This document shows, piece by piece, positions 1 to 5,369 of a stretch of DNA of 5,463 bases. This DNA is from an uncultured Bacilli bacterium (GTDB lineage: Bacteria; Bacillota_I; Bacilli_A; RF39; UBA660): positions 1 through 5,463 of the forward strand of contig CANQLN010000074.1 in assembly GCA_947624695.1 (NCBI GenBank), given 5' to 3'. Numbering within the stretch: the first letter of the stretch is position 1; each line of letters starts with the position of its first letter. Made by a program: the position numbers and the translations under genes. The notes under the pieces were generated by a model, which was not told where the DNA came from, made no database searches, and saw only the letters and a list, made by a program, of their open reading frames with translations.

Positions 1-850
1 TGGGGCTTTATGGAGTGGGGGTTCATTTATTTATATTCCGCCCCATACTCATTTAGATAGACCTTTGCAAAGTTATTTTCGAATTGATAGCGAATCTTTG
101 GGACAATTTGAAAGAACAATTATAATTGTTGATGATGATAGTAGTTTAGAATATATTGAAGGCTGTACTGCTAAAAGTTATTCAACTTCTTCTTTGCATG
201 CGGGAGTTGTGGAAATTTATGTAGGAAAGAATGCGAGATGCCGTTATTCTACTATTCAAAATTGGTCAACTGATGTTTATAATTTAGTTACCAAAAGAGC
301 CGTTGTAGCTGAAAATGGAGTTATGGAATGGGTTGATGGTAATATTGGTAGTCAAGTAACGATGAAATATCCTAGTTGTATTTTAAAAGGGGATAATGCC
401 GTTGGTAATAGTTTATCTATTGCCTATGCCAAAGAAAACCAAGCTTTAGATGCCGGGGCTAAGATGATTCATTTAGGAAAAAATACCAAAAGTAATATTA
501 TTAGTAAAAGTATTGCCGAAAAAGGGGGAATTAGTAACTATCGTGGAATGGTAAAAATAACTAAAGAAGCTACTAATTCCATGGCCAAAGTTAAATGCGA
601 TACTTTAATATTAGATGATATTTCGAGTAGTAATACGTATCCTAAAAATATTTTAGAAAATGAAAGTAGTACTTTAGAACATGAAGCTACCATTTCCAAG
701 GTAAGTGAAGAAAAGTTAAATTACTTAATGAGTAAAGGTTTATCAGAAGATAAATGTAAAGAGTTATTAATCATGGGCTTTATTGCTGACTTTAAAAAAG
801 AACTGCCCATGGAATATGCCGTTGAATTAAATAGATTAATTAAAGATTAA
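1..850 (+). CDS. sufB: SufB, Fe-S cluster assembly scaffold protein (3' part, 5' end outside window)
   Basis: SufB is the scaffold subunit of the cytosolic SufBCD complex, on which Fe-S clusters are built with sulphur from SufS/SufU and ATP hydrolysis by SufC. The reading frame is already open at base 2 with [12 protein letters not shown], a conserved SufB stretch, so the gene begins upstream and the TTG at 65 is not the start. About 282 residues are present; the family usually has about 470, so this is the C-terminal 60 percent, mostly beta-helix core. Visible family marks are YFRI, GQFERT, EGCTA (Cys at fragment residue 55, matching E. coli Cys254), [37 protein letters not shown] (Cys199, matching Cys405) and LEHEA (His227, matching His433). 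The 28-residue Cys-to-His spacing equals that of E. coli. The end [15 protein letters not shown] is the normal SufB terminus. A strong terminator follows, which fits the usual last position of sufB in Gram-positive sufCDSUB operons; the upstream suf genes are inferred, not seen. Confidence 0.96.
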   Translation, partial: GALWSGGSFIYIPPHTHLDRPLQSYFRIDSESLGQFERTIIIVDDDSSLEYIEGCTAKSYSTSSLHAGVVEIYVGKNARCRYSTIQNWSTDVYNLVTKRAVVAENGVMEWVDGNIGSQVTMKYPSCILKGDNAVGNSLSIAYAKENQALDAGAKMIHLGKNTKSNIISKSIAEKGGISNYRGMVKITKEATNSMAKVKCDTLILDDISSSNTYPKNILENESSTLEHEATISKVSEEKLNYLMSKGLSEDKCKELLIMGFIADFKKELPMEYAVELNRLIKD

Positions 851-865
851 AAAAATTCTTTTATG

Positions 866-893
866 CCAATTCTATAAGAATTGGTCTTTTTTT
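866..893 (+). terminator. Intrinsic terminator after sufB
   Basis: A perfect 8-bp stem (CCAATTCT at 866-873, AGAATTGG at 877-884) has a 3-nt loop and is followed by TCTTTTTTT at 885-893. It lies 15 nt after the sufB stop codon. It should end the suf operon transcript and insulate the next gene. Confidence 0.9.
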
Positions 894-952
894 GTCTTAA
901 AAACATGCTTTTTTAGGAATTTTTATGCCCAATTTCCTAGCATTTTGGCAGT

Positions 953-981
953 TTGGTAATTTAAGTATTTTATGCTAAGGT
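953..981 (+). promoter_or_regulatory. Putative sigma-A promoter of the ssb gene (extended -10)
   Basis: The -35-like TTGGTA (953-958) is separated by 17 nt from the -10-like TAAGGT (976-981). The -10 is preceded by TATG, the Gram-positive extended -10 (TRTGn) element. Transcription would start near 988, giving a leader of about 18 nt before the ATG at 1006. The hexamers are weak (4/6 and 3/6), so the call rests on spacing plus the TG element. An alternative pairing is TTGGCA (945-950) with TTTTAT (968-973), also 17 nt apart. Confidence 0.5.
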
Positions 982-992
982 ATTAATTTAAG

Positions 993-1000
993 AAAGGAGG
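993..1000 (+). promoter_or_regulatory. Strong Shine-Dalgarno site of ssb
   Basis: AAAGGAGG lies 5 nt before the ATG at 1006, close to the ideal complement of the 16S rRNA 3' end. It is the strongest RBS in the window and fixes the ssb start. The ATG at 1001 immediately after it is out of frame and too close to be used. Confidence 0.85.
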
Positions 1001-1005
1001 ATGTT

Positions 1006-1398
1006 ATGAACAATGTTATTTTAGTTGGTCGGTTAACCCAAAACCCGGAGATTATTGAAATTGAAGAAAATAAAAAAGTAACGACCGTTATTTTAGCTGT
1101 TAATCGGAATTTTAAAAATTCAGAAGGCATTTATGAAACGGATTTCGTGCGTTGCATTTTGTGGAATAGTGTAGCCGCTACGACGACTGAGTATTGTCAT
1201 GTTGGTGATGTAATTGGGATTAAAGGCCGACTTCAAACTAGTAAATATATTGATGAAAATGACAAAATGCATTATGTCACAGATGTCATTGCGGAACGAG
1301 TTACTTTCTTGTCGACAGGAAGAAAAAAAGAAATCAATATTAAAGAACCAGTTGAGGACAAAGATATTTTACTCCTTAATGATTTATGTGAAAATTAG
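1006..1398 (+). CDS. ssb: Single-stranded DNA-binding protein, short form without the usual acidic C-terminal tip
   Basis: This 130-residue protein has one OB-fold that binds single-stranded DNA; family members usually act as tetramers in replication, repair and recombination. The opening MNNVILVGRLTQNPE, AVNRNFKN (31-38), TDFVRCILW (45-53, with the DNA-stacking type Trp at 53), GDVIGIKGRLQT (67-78) and YVTDVIAERVTFL (90-102) follow the bacterial SSB pattern in order. After the OB-fold only about 28 residues remain. They end in LLLNDLCEN instead of the conserved DDDIPF-type tip that recruits partner proteins, so this resembles short accessory SSBs (for example SsbB-type or mobile-element SSBs) as much as the main replicative SSB. 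It is not flanked by rpsF and rpsR, the common chromosomal setting in Bacillota. It has its own promoter and a strong RBS. No terminator is visible before the next gene 56 nt downstream, so co-transcription is possible. The SSB family is near certain; its role as main or secondary SSB is open. Confidence 0.93.
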   Translation: MNNVILVGRLTQNPEIIEIEENKKVTTVILAVNRNFKNSEGIYETDFVRCILWNSVAATTTEYCHVGDVIGIKGRLQTSKYIDENDKMHYVTDVIAERVTFLSTGRKKEINIKEPVEDKDILLLNDLCEN

Positions 1399-1443
1399 AT
1401 AGGTAATCAGTAATAAAATGTAGAAAGATTATTATAATTTAGT

Positions 1444-1450
1444 AAGGTGA
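1444..1450 (+). promoter_or_regulatory. Shine-Dalgarno site of the deacetylase-like gene; nearby TATAAT box
   Basis: AAGGTGA sits 4 nt before the ATG at 1455 and supports that start. A TATAAT lies at 1433-1438, but I find no convincing -35 or extended -10 TG. A transcript starting from it would begin almost on the RBS, so read-through from ssb is at least as likely. Confidence 0.65.
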
Positions 1451-1454
1451 AGAA

Positions 1455-2231
1455 ATGAAGAATCTTTTTAAATATATGGGAATTGCCCTCGTTTTATTAG
1501 TTAGCTTCTATTATACTGAAAAGATGAGTAAAATTGTGGTAAACAATAGTAGTTTAGTCAAAGAAATAAACCGGAATAGTAAAGATTATAATGTGGCTTC
1601 CGTTAGTGCCATTATTGAAGATGATTATATAATTCCTGGTCTTAATGGCTATGCTGTAAATGTTTTAAAAAGTTATAACAATATGCGCTATTTAGATACT
1701 TTCAATTCTTATTATTTAGAATATGATAAAATAACTCCCGAAATATCTCTAGAAAATAATAAAGATAAAATTATTAAATTTGGTAATCCTAGTAAAAATA
1801 ATATAGCTCTAGTTATCCAAGATAATCAAAATATAATTAATTATGCTAATAGTATGGGTATTAAGATAACTAGATTAGTAGATAGTAAAACCTTTGATAA
1901 AAATAGTAAATTTGAACAGATTAATAATGATTATGAAAGTTATTCTAAAGTAGAAGCGATGTTAGATAACAATAATATTAATAAAGATATTTGTTTTGTT
2001 AGTAAAAATATTAAAGATATTTGTCTAAAAAATAAAAAATATTTAGTTGAAGCTAGCGCTAGTTTAAATAGTTATAATTTAGCCAGTATTAAAGACAATT
2101 TAAAAAGTGGTTATATAATATTTATTAATGATAATGTTTCCCTTACCGATTTTAAATTATTAGTTAAACAAATTAATTATCAAGATTTAAAAATTAATTA
2201 TTTAAGTGAATTAATAACAGAAGAAAGATAG
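1455..2231 (+). CDS. Membrane-anchored protein resembling a degenerate NodB/polysaccharide deacetylase-like fold
   Basis: This is a 258-residue protein. Residues 5-20 (FKYMGIALVLLVSFYY) form one hydrophobic segment after a short Lys-bearing N-terminus, so it is probably anchored by an uncleaved signal with the rest outside the cell. A middle block (about 58-110) has the pattern PGLNGYAVNVLKSYNNM, then PEISLENNKDKIIKFGN. From memory this resembles the N-terminal part of deacetylase-like proteins from AT-rich gut Bacillota. NIALVIQDNQ (116-125) sits where NodB-domain enzymes have a TFDDGP-type strand, and MGIKITRLVD (134-143) fits the following 'gikaTfF' strand. LKSGYIIFIN through LKINYLSELI (216-254) fits the C-terminal strands. 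The catalytic DD pair and the HxxxH zinc motif are absent, so a wall deacetylase activity is not supported. It may be a pseudoenzyme or only distantly related. It is Asn-, Lys- and Ile-rich with very AT-rich codons. It lies 56 nt after ssb and its stop codon falls in the loop of its own terminator. Confidence 0.55.
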   Translation: MKNLFKYMGIALVLLVSFYYTEKMSKIVVNNSSLVKEINRNSKDYNVASVSAIIEDDYIIPGLNGYAVNVLKSYNNMRYLDTFNSYYLEYDKITPEISLENNKDKIIKFGNPSKNNIALVIQDNQNIINYANSMGIKITRLVDSKTFDKNSKFEQINNDYESYSKVEAMLDNNNINKDICFVSKNIKDICLKNKKYLVEASASLNSYNLASIKDNLKSGYIIFINDNVSLTDFKLLVKQINYQDLKINYLSELITEER

Positions 2232-2246
2232 CGCTTTCTTTTTTTT
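2221..2246 (+). terminator. Intrinsic terminator containing the stop codon of the deacetylase-like gene
   Basis: The arms AAGAAAG (2221-2227) and CTTTCTT (2234-2240) form a 7-bp stem with a 6-nt loop, running into eight T residues ending at 2246. The left arm encodes the last residues of the upstream protein, and its TAG stop (2229-2231) lies in the loop. The stem is AT-rich and only moderately stable. Confidence 0.75.
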
Positions 2247-2254
2247 GACTTCTA

Positions 2255-2263
2255 TGCTAGAAT
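2255..2263 (+). promoter_or_regulatory. Putative extended -10 promoter of the 282-residue protein gene
   Basis: TATGCTAGAAT (2253-2263) is an extended -10 element: TATG, then the -10 hexamer TAGAAT at 2258-2263. The expected -35 position falls in the terminator T tract and is poor, as extended -10 promoters tolerate. A TTGACT at 2245-2250 is too close to this -10 and lacks a good partner further down. Transcription would start near 2270, about 22 nt before the ATG. Confidence 0.5.
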
Positions 2264-2291
2264 AAATAATTAATTAGAAAAGAGTGATGTA

Positions 2292-3140
2292 ATGAAGACT
2301 TTTTATGAAAGGCTATTTATAATTGAACAAGATGAAAATTATTTAAAAGAAACAGAAGAGTACCATGAATTTGTAAAGAGGGAACTAGGAAATATTATAG
2401 CCGAATTTGCTTATGAATCTCATCCTATGCAAATTGCCCGTAACTGTTGGAGTACTTTAGAAAATTCGGAGTTAAATATTTTAAGTTATATGTTAATTTT
2501 TTTAAAAAAATATAATTTAATGGATGTTCATACTACCAAAGATCATGAAGTGTGGTGTTATCCATCTTTAAATTTAAATTCGGAAATGATAAGAGAATCT
2601 TATGAAAAAGAATTAACTTATGTAAATAGTAAAGCTAGTCAAATTACAAAACCAAGTATTTTTGAAAGATTAAATGGTTTTGAAACAATCGAAGAAAGAC
2701 AAGCTCATATTAAGGAACTTAGTCAAAATTATCAAGAAAGTTTACGATTATCTGAAGAAGAAAATGCCTATACTAATTTTATATTGGATAGAGAAAATGG
2801 CTTATATAATTTGCTAGAGAAAGCCTTAGCGGATTTTGACTTTAGAGGTTTTGTTCTAACCTATAATAATTGGCATATTAGTTATAGTTTTATTAAAGAA
2901 TTTTGTGATAAATATGGAATTGTAGTTAACATGATAGAGAGAAATGATAAGGTTAACAAAGACTTACTAGTTAATATTAAAACTATTGATGATATTAGAT
3001 ATCTTTTTCAATGCTTTTTTGGCGAATTACAAAAAATAGAGCATTATAGTAAAAGTAAAGAACAATTACTTATGGAAAATAAGGAATTTGTAAGTAGTAA
3101 TAAAGAATGGCTAGAAGAAAGAATAGGTAGAAGAGGCTAG
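2292..3140 (+). CDS. Hypothetical protein, soluble and mostly helical, 282 residues
   Basis: I do not recognise this protein. It starts at an ATG preceded by AGAGTGAT (2281-2288), a Shine-Dalgarno sequence also seen before the RNase J-family gene. There is no signal peptide; the only hydrophobic patch (61-71, LNILSYMLIFL) is short and followed by KK, so it looks like a buried helix. The protein is rich in Glu, Lys, Asn and Tyr. Residues 98-180 are probably helical and charged, possibly coiled coil (ESYEKELTYVNSKASQ, EERQAHIKELSQNYQES, LSEEENAYTNFILDREN). A second compact part (181-245) contains FRGFVLTYNNWHISYSFIKEFCDKYGIVVN. The tail from 246 is strongly charged and ends KEWLEERIGRRG. Cysteines at 52, 89, 205 and 241 are scattered and do not form a metal-binding motif. 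It has its own putative promoter and terminator and so appears to be a single-gene unit. It could be a lineage-restricted housekeeping protein; the intact frame and normal signals argue that it is real. Confidence 0.8.
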   Translation: MKTFYERLFIIEQDENYLKETEEYHEFVKRELGNIIAEFAYESHPMQIARNCWSTLENSELNILSYMLIFLKKYNLMDVHTTKDHEVWCYPSLNLNSEMIRESYEKELTYVNSKASQITKPSIFERLNGFETIEERQAHIKELSQNYQESLRLSEEENAYTNFILDRENGLYNLLEKALADFDFRGFVLTYNNWHISYSFIKEFCDKYGIVVNMIERNDKVNKDLLVNIKTIDDIRYLFQCFFGELQKIEHYSKSKEQLLMENKEFVSSNKEWLEERIGRRG

Positions 3141-3158
3141 ACTTTAGCTTCTTTTTTT
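3131..3158 (+). terminator. Intrinsic terminator overlapping the end of the 282-residue protein gene
   Basis: The arms AAGAGGCTA (3131-3139) and TAGCTTCTT (3145-3153) form a 9-bp stem with one G-U pair and a 5-nt loop, followed by a T run ending at 3158. The stop codon TAG (3138-3140) spans the top of the left arm and the first loop base, so the final codons form the terminator stem. Confidence 0.85.
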
Positions 3159-3166
3159 GTTATAAT
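3138..3166 (+). promoter_or_regulatory. Promoter of the RNase J-family gene, overlapping the upstream terminator
   Basis: A consensus TATAAT (3161-3166) is preceded by TGT at 3158-3160, a full extended -10. A -35-like TAGACT (3138-3143, 4/6) lies exactly 17 nt upstream, inside the terminator loop and over the stop codon of the previous gene. Transcription would start near 3173, about 32 nt before the TTG start. Confidence 0.75.
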
Positions 3167-3192
3167 TAATCCATCGAAAGAACTTTTTAGAA

Positions 3193-3200
3193 AGAGTGAT
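3193..3200 (+). promoter_or_regulatory. RBS that decides the RNase J-family start (TTG at 3205)
   Basis: AGAGTGAT ends 4 nt before TTG at 3205. The same octamer precedes the ATG at 2292 by 3 nt. The alternative GTG start at 3196 lies inside this element and would have no usable spacing, so TTG is preferred. Confidence 0.75.
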
Positions 3201-3204
3201 TATT

Positions 3205-4842
3205 TTGAGTAAAATTAAAATTTTTGGCTTGGGCGGTCTTGCAGAGAATGGCAAGAACTGCTATGTTGTAGAAATTGATGATAGTCTTTTTGTTTTTGAT
3301 TGTGGTTTAAAATATGCTAATTCTAATCTTTTAGGTATTGATTATATTATGCCGGATTTTAGTTATCTTGCTAAAAATAAAAAAAGAATTAAAGGAATAT
3401 TTATAACCCATGGTCATAGTGAAAATATGGGAAGTGCTCCGGATCTTTTAAAACTACTTCCTAATGTTAAAATATTTGCTACGAAGTTTACGAAATTTGT
3501 TTTAGAAGAATATGGCGTTAATAGCAAAAATATTATTGAGATTAGACCCCATCGGAAAATAAATTTTGATAATAATGTGTCTATTTTTCCGATCTCGGTA
3601 TCCCATAGTATTCCTGATGCATTAATGTATGTCATTAATTCTAGTGATGGAGCCATTTGCTATACGGGTGATTTTGTAATTGACCCAACGATGTTAGGCC
3701 ATTATGATATGGATTTAGGAAAAATTGCTTATGTAGGTAAACAAGGCGTTTTATGTATGATGTGTGAATCATCATTCTCGGAGAAAAAAGGTCATACTTC
3801 TCCTAATCATCGTTTAGAAGATTACTTTAAGGATTTATTAAAGCATAATGAAAAAAGAGTTATCTTTTCTATTCTTCCTTACCATTTATATACTATTAAT
3901 GATATTTTTAATGCCGCTAGAAATATGCATCGGAAGATAATTATTATGGGTAAAAAACTCCAAAATGTCGTTAATTTTTCGATCAAAGAAAAATATTTAG
4001 AAGTGGAAGAAGGCATAATTGGGGATTTAACAAATATTGATGATGAAAATGCTATTCTTTTAATTAGTGATGAAAGGGCTAATCCGTATGCTAATGTAAG
4101 TAAATTATTACATGGCTATGATAAATTTATTACTTTAAAAAATACGGATACCATTGTCTTTGCTGAGCCAAGATATGATAGTAATGAAAAAACTTTAGTT
4201 AAACTAGAAAATGAATTAGCAAAATTTGGTTGTAATATTGTTAATATTCCTAATGATAAAATTATTTTACATCATCCATCTAGTGAAGACTTAATGTTAA
4301 TGATAAAACTTGTTCAACCAAAATATTATATGCCTGTTAAAGGGGAATATCGTTACATGGTTAACAATGCTAATTTAGCGAGTCGCCTTGGTATTGCAGC
4401 CGATAATATTATTTTAAAACAAAATGGTGATGTGGTAACTTTTGAAGATGGTAAACTAATTCAAAATGGCGAAATGATTAAAGTTAATGATGTTTTAATT
4501 GATGGTATTTCGAATGAAGATGTTGGTGAACTTGTTATCAAAGACCGGGAAATGTTATCGGAAAATGGAATAGTTTTAATTAGCGCCACGATATCTAAAA
4601 AAGATAAAGTTATGTTAGTAGGACCCGAAGTTACATCCAGAGGATTTATTTATGTGAAAGATTCCACATCTTTAATTGAAGAAATAAAACAAATTTGTGA
4701 AAAGATTATTAATCGTAATATTACGCCAACCTATGTTGATTATAATAAAATTAAAGTTGAAATAAGAGAAGAATTAAGCAATTATTTATATGAAGAAACG
4801 GAATGTAAGCCGATGATAATTGCAGTTGTTCAAGAAGTATAA
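3205..4842 (+). CDS. RNase J-family metallo-beta-lactamase/beta-CASP protein with a degenerate active site (RNase J2-like)
   Basis: RNase J enzymes are cytoplasmic 5'-3' exo/endoribonucleases in mRNA decay and rRNA maturation. With the TTG start the protein has 545 residues, the normal family length of about 555. Family marks in order are FGLGGLAENGKN (7-18), LLGIDYIMPDFSYL (42-55), FITHGH (66-71), SHSIPD (133-138), YTGDF (154-158), a beta-CASP region (about 190-360), SSEDLMLMIKLVQPKYYMPVKGEYR (359-383) and the C-terminal domain (about 430-545, with DREMLSENGIVLI and SRGFIYV). The active site is altered. HxHxDH reads HGHSEN, so Asp becomes Glu73 and His becomes Asn74. SDST becomes ESS (Glu188), the usual TGSQGE reads SDERAN (288-293), and PVHGEYR reads PVKGEYR (Lys379). 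His69, His71, His134, Asp156 and His357 remain. The first metal site could therefore persist while the second is lost, suggesting a weak or inactive partner of an RNase J1 elsewhere, as known for some RNase J2 proteins. Family certain; activity inferred. Confidence 0.92.
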   Translation: MSKIKIFGLGGLAENGKNCYVVEIDDSLFVFDCGLKYANSNLLGIDYIMPDFSYLAKNKKRIKGIFITHGHSENMGSAPDLLKLLPNVKIFATKFTKFVLEEYGVNSKNIIEIRPHRKINFDNNVSIFPISVSHSIPDALMYVINSSDGAICYTGDFVIDPTMLGHYDMDLGKIAYVGKQGVLCMMCESSFSEKKGHTSPNHRLEDYFKDLLKHNEKRVIFSILPYHLYTINDIFNAARNMHRKIIIMGKKLQNVVNFSIKEKYLEVEEGIIGDLTNIDDENAILLISDERANPYANVSKLLHGYDKFITLKNTDTIVFAEPRYDSNEKTLVKLENELAKFGCNIVNIPNDKIILHHPSSEDLMLMIKLVQPKYYMPVKGEYRYMVNNANLASRLGIAADNIILKQNGDVVTFEDGKLIQNGEMIKVNDVLIDGISNEDVGELVIKDREMLSENGIVLISATISKKDKVMLVGPEVTSRGFIYVKDSTSLIEEIKQICEKIINRNITPTYVDYNKIKVEIREELSNYLYEETECKPMIIAVVQEV

Positions 4843-4852
4843 TTTAAAAATT

Positions 4853-4884
4853 ATCACCCATAATAAAAGTGGGTGATTTATTTT
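4853..4884 (+). terminator. Terminator-like hairpin after the RNase J-family gene that covers the next gene's RBS
   Basis: A perfect 8-bp stem (ATCACCCA at 4853-4860, TGGGTGAT at 4870-4877) with a 9-nt loop is followed by TTATTTT (4878-4884). It starts 11 nt after the upstream stop codon. The right arm contains the downstream Shine-Dalgarno (GGGTGA, 4871-4876) and the T-rich tail contains the TTG start (4883). It may act as a leaky terminator, as a translation-blocking hairpin, or as both. The A in the U-tract makes it weaker than the sufB terminator. Confidence 0.7.
4871..4877 (+). promoter_or_regulatory. RBS of the ferritin-like gene, inside a hairpin arm
   Basis: GGGTGAT complements the 16S rRNA 3' end and lies about 6 nt before TTG at 4883. 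The in-frame ATG at 4895 has no Shine-Dalgarno before it, so TTG is the better start. The surrounding GTGAT(T)TATTTTGA also occurs at the RNase J-family start (3196-3208), supporting TTG in both cases. Confidence 0.7.
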
Positions 4885-5323
4885 GAAAAAGAATATGAGT
4901 GAAGAAGTAGAATTTTTAAATTACATTTATAAAAATGCCGAGATGGGTATTATTGGGATTGATGACATTATTACCAAAGTAAAAGATGAAAAGTTTGAAA
5001 AACTCCTACATACTGAAAGAGATGAGTATGAAGAAATCTGTAGAGAAGCCGAAGGTATTTTAAAAAAATATGGCAAAGAAAATGAAGAAGTTGGGAATAT
5101 GGCTAAAATGAGTACCAAAATGATGGTTGATTGGTCTTTAATGAAAGATGATAGTGATCAAACTATTGCGAAAATGATGATGGAAGGGTCTAATAAAGGA
5201 GTTATTGAAATAACCGAAAAGATTAATGCATATAATAATACTGATGCTGAAATAGTTGTTTTAGCTACTAAATTAAAAAGTACCTTAGAAAAAAATATTG
5301 ATGATTTAAAAAAATATTTATAG
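4883..5323 (+). CDS. Small four-helix protein, ferritin-like bundle (DUF2383/PA2169-like), function unknown
   Basis: This is a 146-residue, soluble, almost wholly helical protein. Four amphipathic helices can be drawn at about 6-35, 37-63, 68-117 and 119-145, as in ferritin-like bundles. From memory the pattern FLNYIYKNAEMGIIGIDDI, ERDEYEEICREAE, MAKMSTKMM, IAKMMMEGSNKGVIEITEKIN and a final DLKKYL recurs in small clostridial and gut Bacillota proteins annotated as DUF2383-like or hypothetical. Acidic residues face the expected core positions (Glu20, Glu47, Glu50, Glu101, Glu109), but I cannot pick out a firm ExxH di-iron set, so metal binding is unproven. The third helix is unusually Met-rich (73, 76, 80, 81, 87, 98-100). 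It starts at TTG with an RBS buried in a hairpin. It is 40 nt downstream of the RNase J-family gene, so it may depend on read-through from that promoter. No clear terminator follows before the tRNA promoter. Stress or metal storage roles are possible but not shown. Confidence 0.75.
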   Translation: MKKNMSEEVEFLNYIYKNAEMGIIGIDDIITKVKDEKFEKLLHTERDEYEEICREAEGILKKYGKENEEVGNMAKMSTKMMVDWSLMKDDSDQTIAKMMMEGSNKGVIEITEKINAYNNTDAEIVVLATKLKSTLEKNIDDLKKYL

Positions 5324-5369
5324 AGCTAATCTTACCCATAATATAATCAAAATTTTTAATGTTTTTTTC

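Noticed and set aside
65..850. sufB frame taken as a complete 261-residue gene starting at TTG 65
   Set aside because: The frame is open upstream to base 2 and encodes conserved SufB residues ([12 protein letters not shown]) there; no RBS precedes 65.
894..920. A-run/T-run hairpin around ACATGC as a second terminator
   Set aside because: The stem is purely A-T with an unclear T tail and sits just behind a strong terminator; likely AT-rich chance.
1214..1402. 62-codon + strand frame inside ssb
   Set aside because: It overlaps the well-supported ssb in another frame, has no RBS and no recognisable protein pattern.
1433..1438. TATAAT before the deacetylase-like gene as an independent promoter
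   Set aside because: There is no -35 or TG element, and the transcript would start at the RBS itself; kept only as a remark under the RBS entry.
1740..2170. Recurrent AATAGTAAA/AATAATATTA-type words as a repeat array
   Set aside because: They are irregularly spaced and in frame with Asn/Ser/Lys/Ile codons, so codon bias explains them; no CRISPR-like periodicity.
3196..3204. GTG at 3196 as start of the RNase J-family gene
   Set aside because: It lies inside the Shine-Dalgarno element AGAGTGAT; the TTG at 3205 has proper spacing and matches the family N-terminus.
3414..3656. 80-codon - strand frame inside the RNase J-family gene
   Set aside because: It is antisense to a conserved region that fully explains the open frame; no start signals seen.
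4927..5118. 63-codon - strand frame inside the ferritin-like gene
   Set aside because: Its hydrophobic, Ser/Phe-rich translation is the typical antisense shadow of a Glu/Lys-rich helical protein.
5337..5368. Possible terminator after the ferritin-like gene
   Set aside because: A run of seven T (5362-5368) is present, but the preceding CAT/ATG stem is only 3 bp before mismatches, so no credible hairpin forms.
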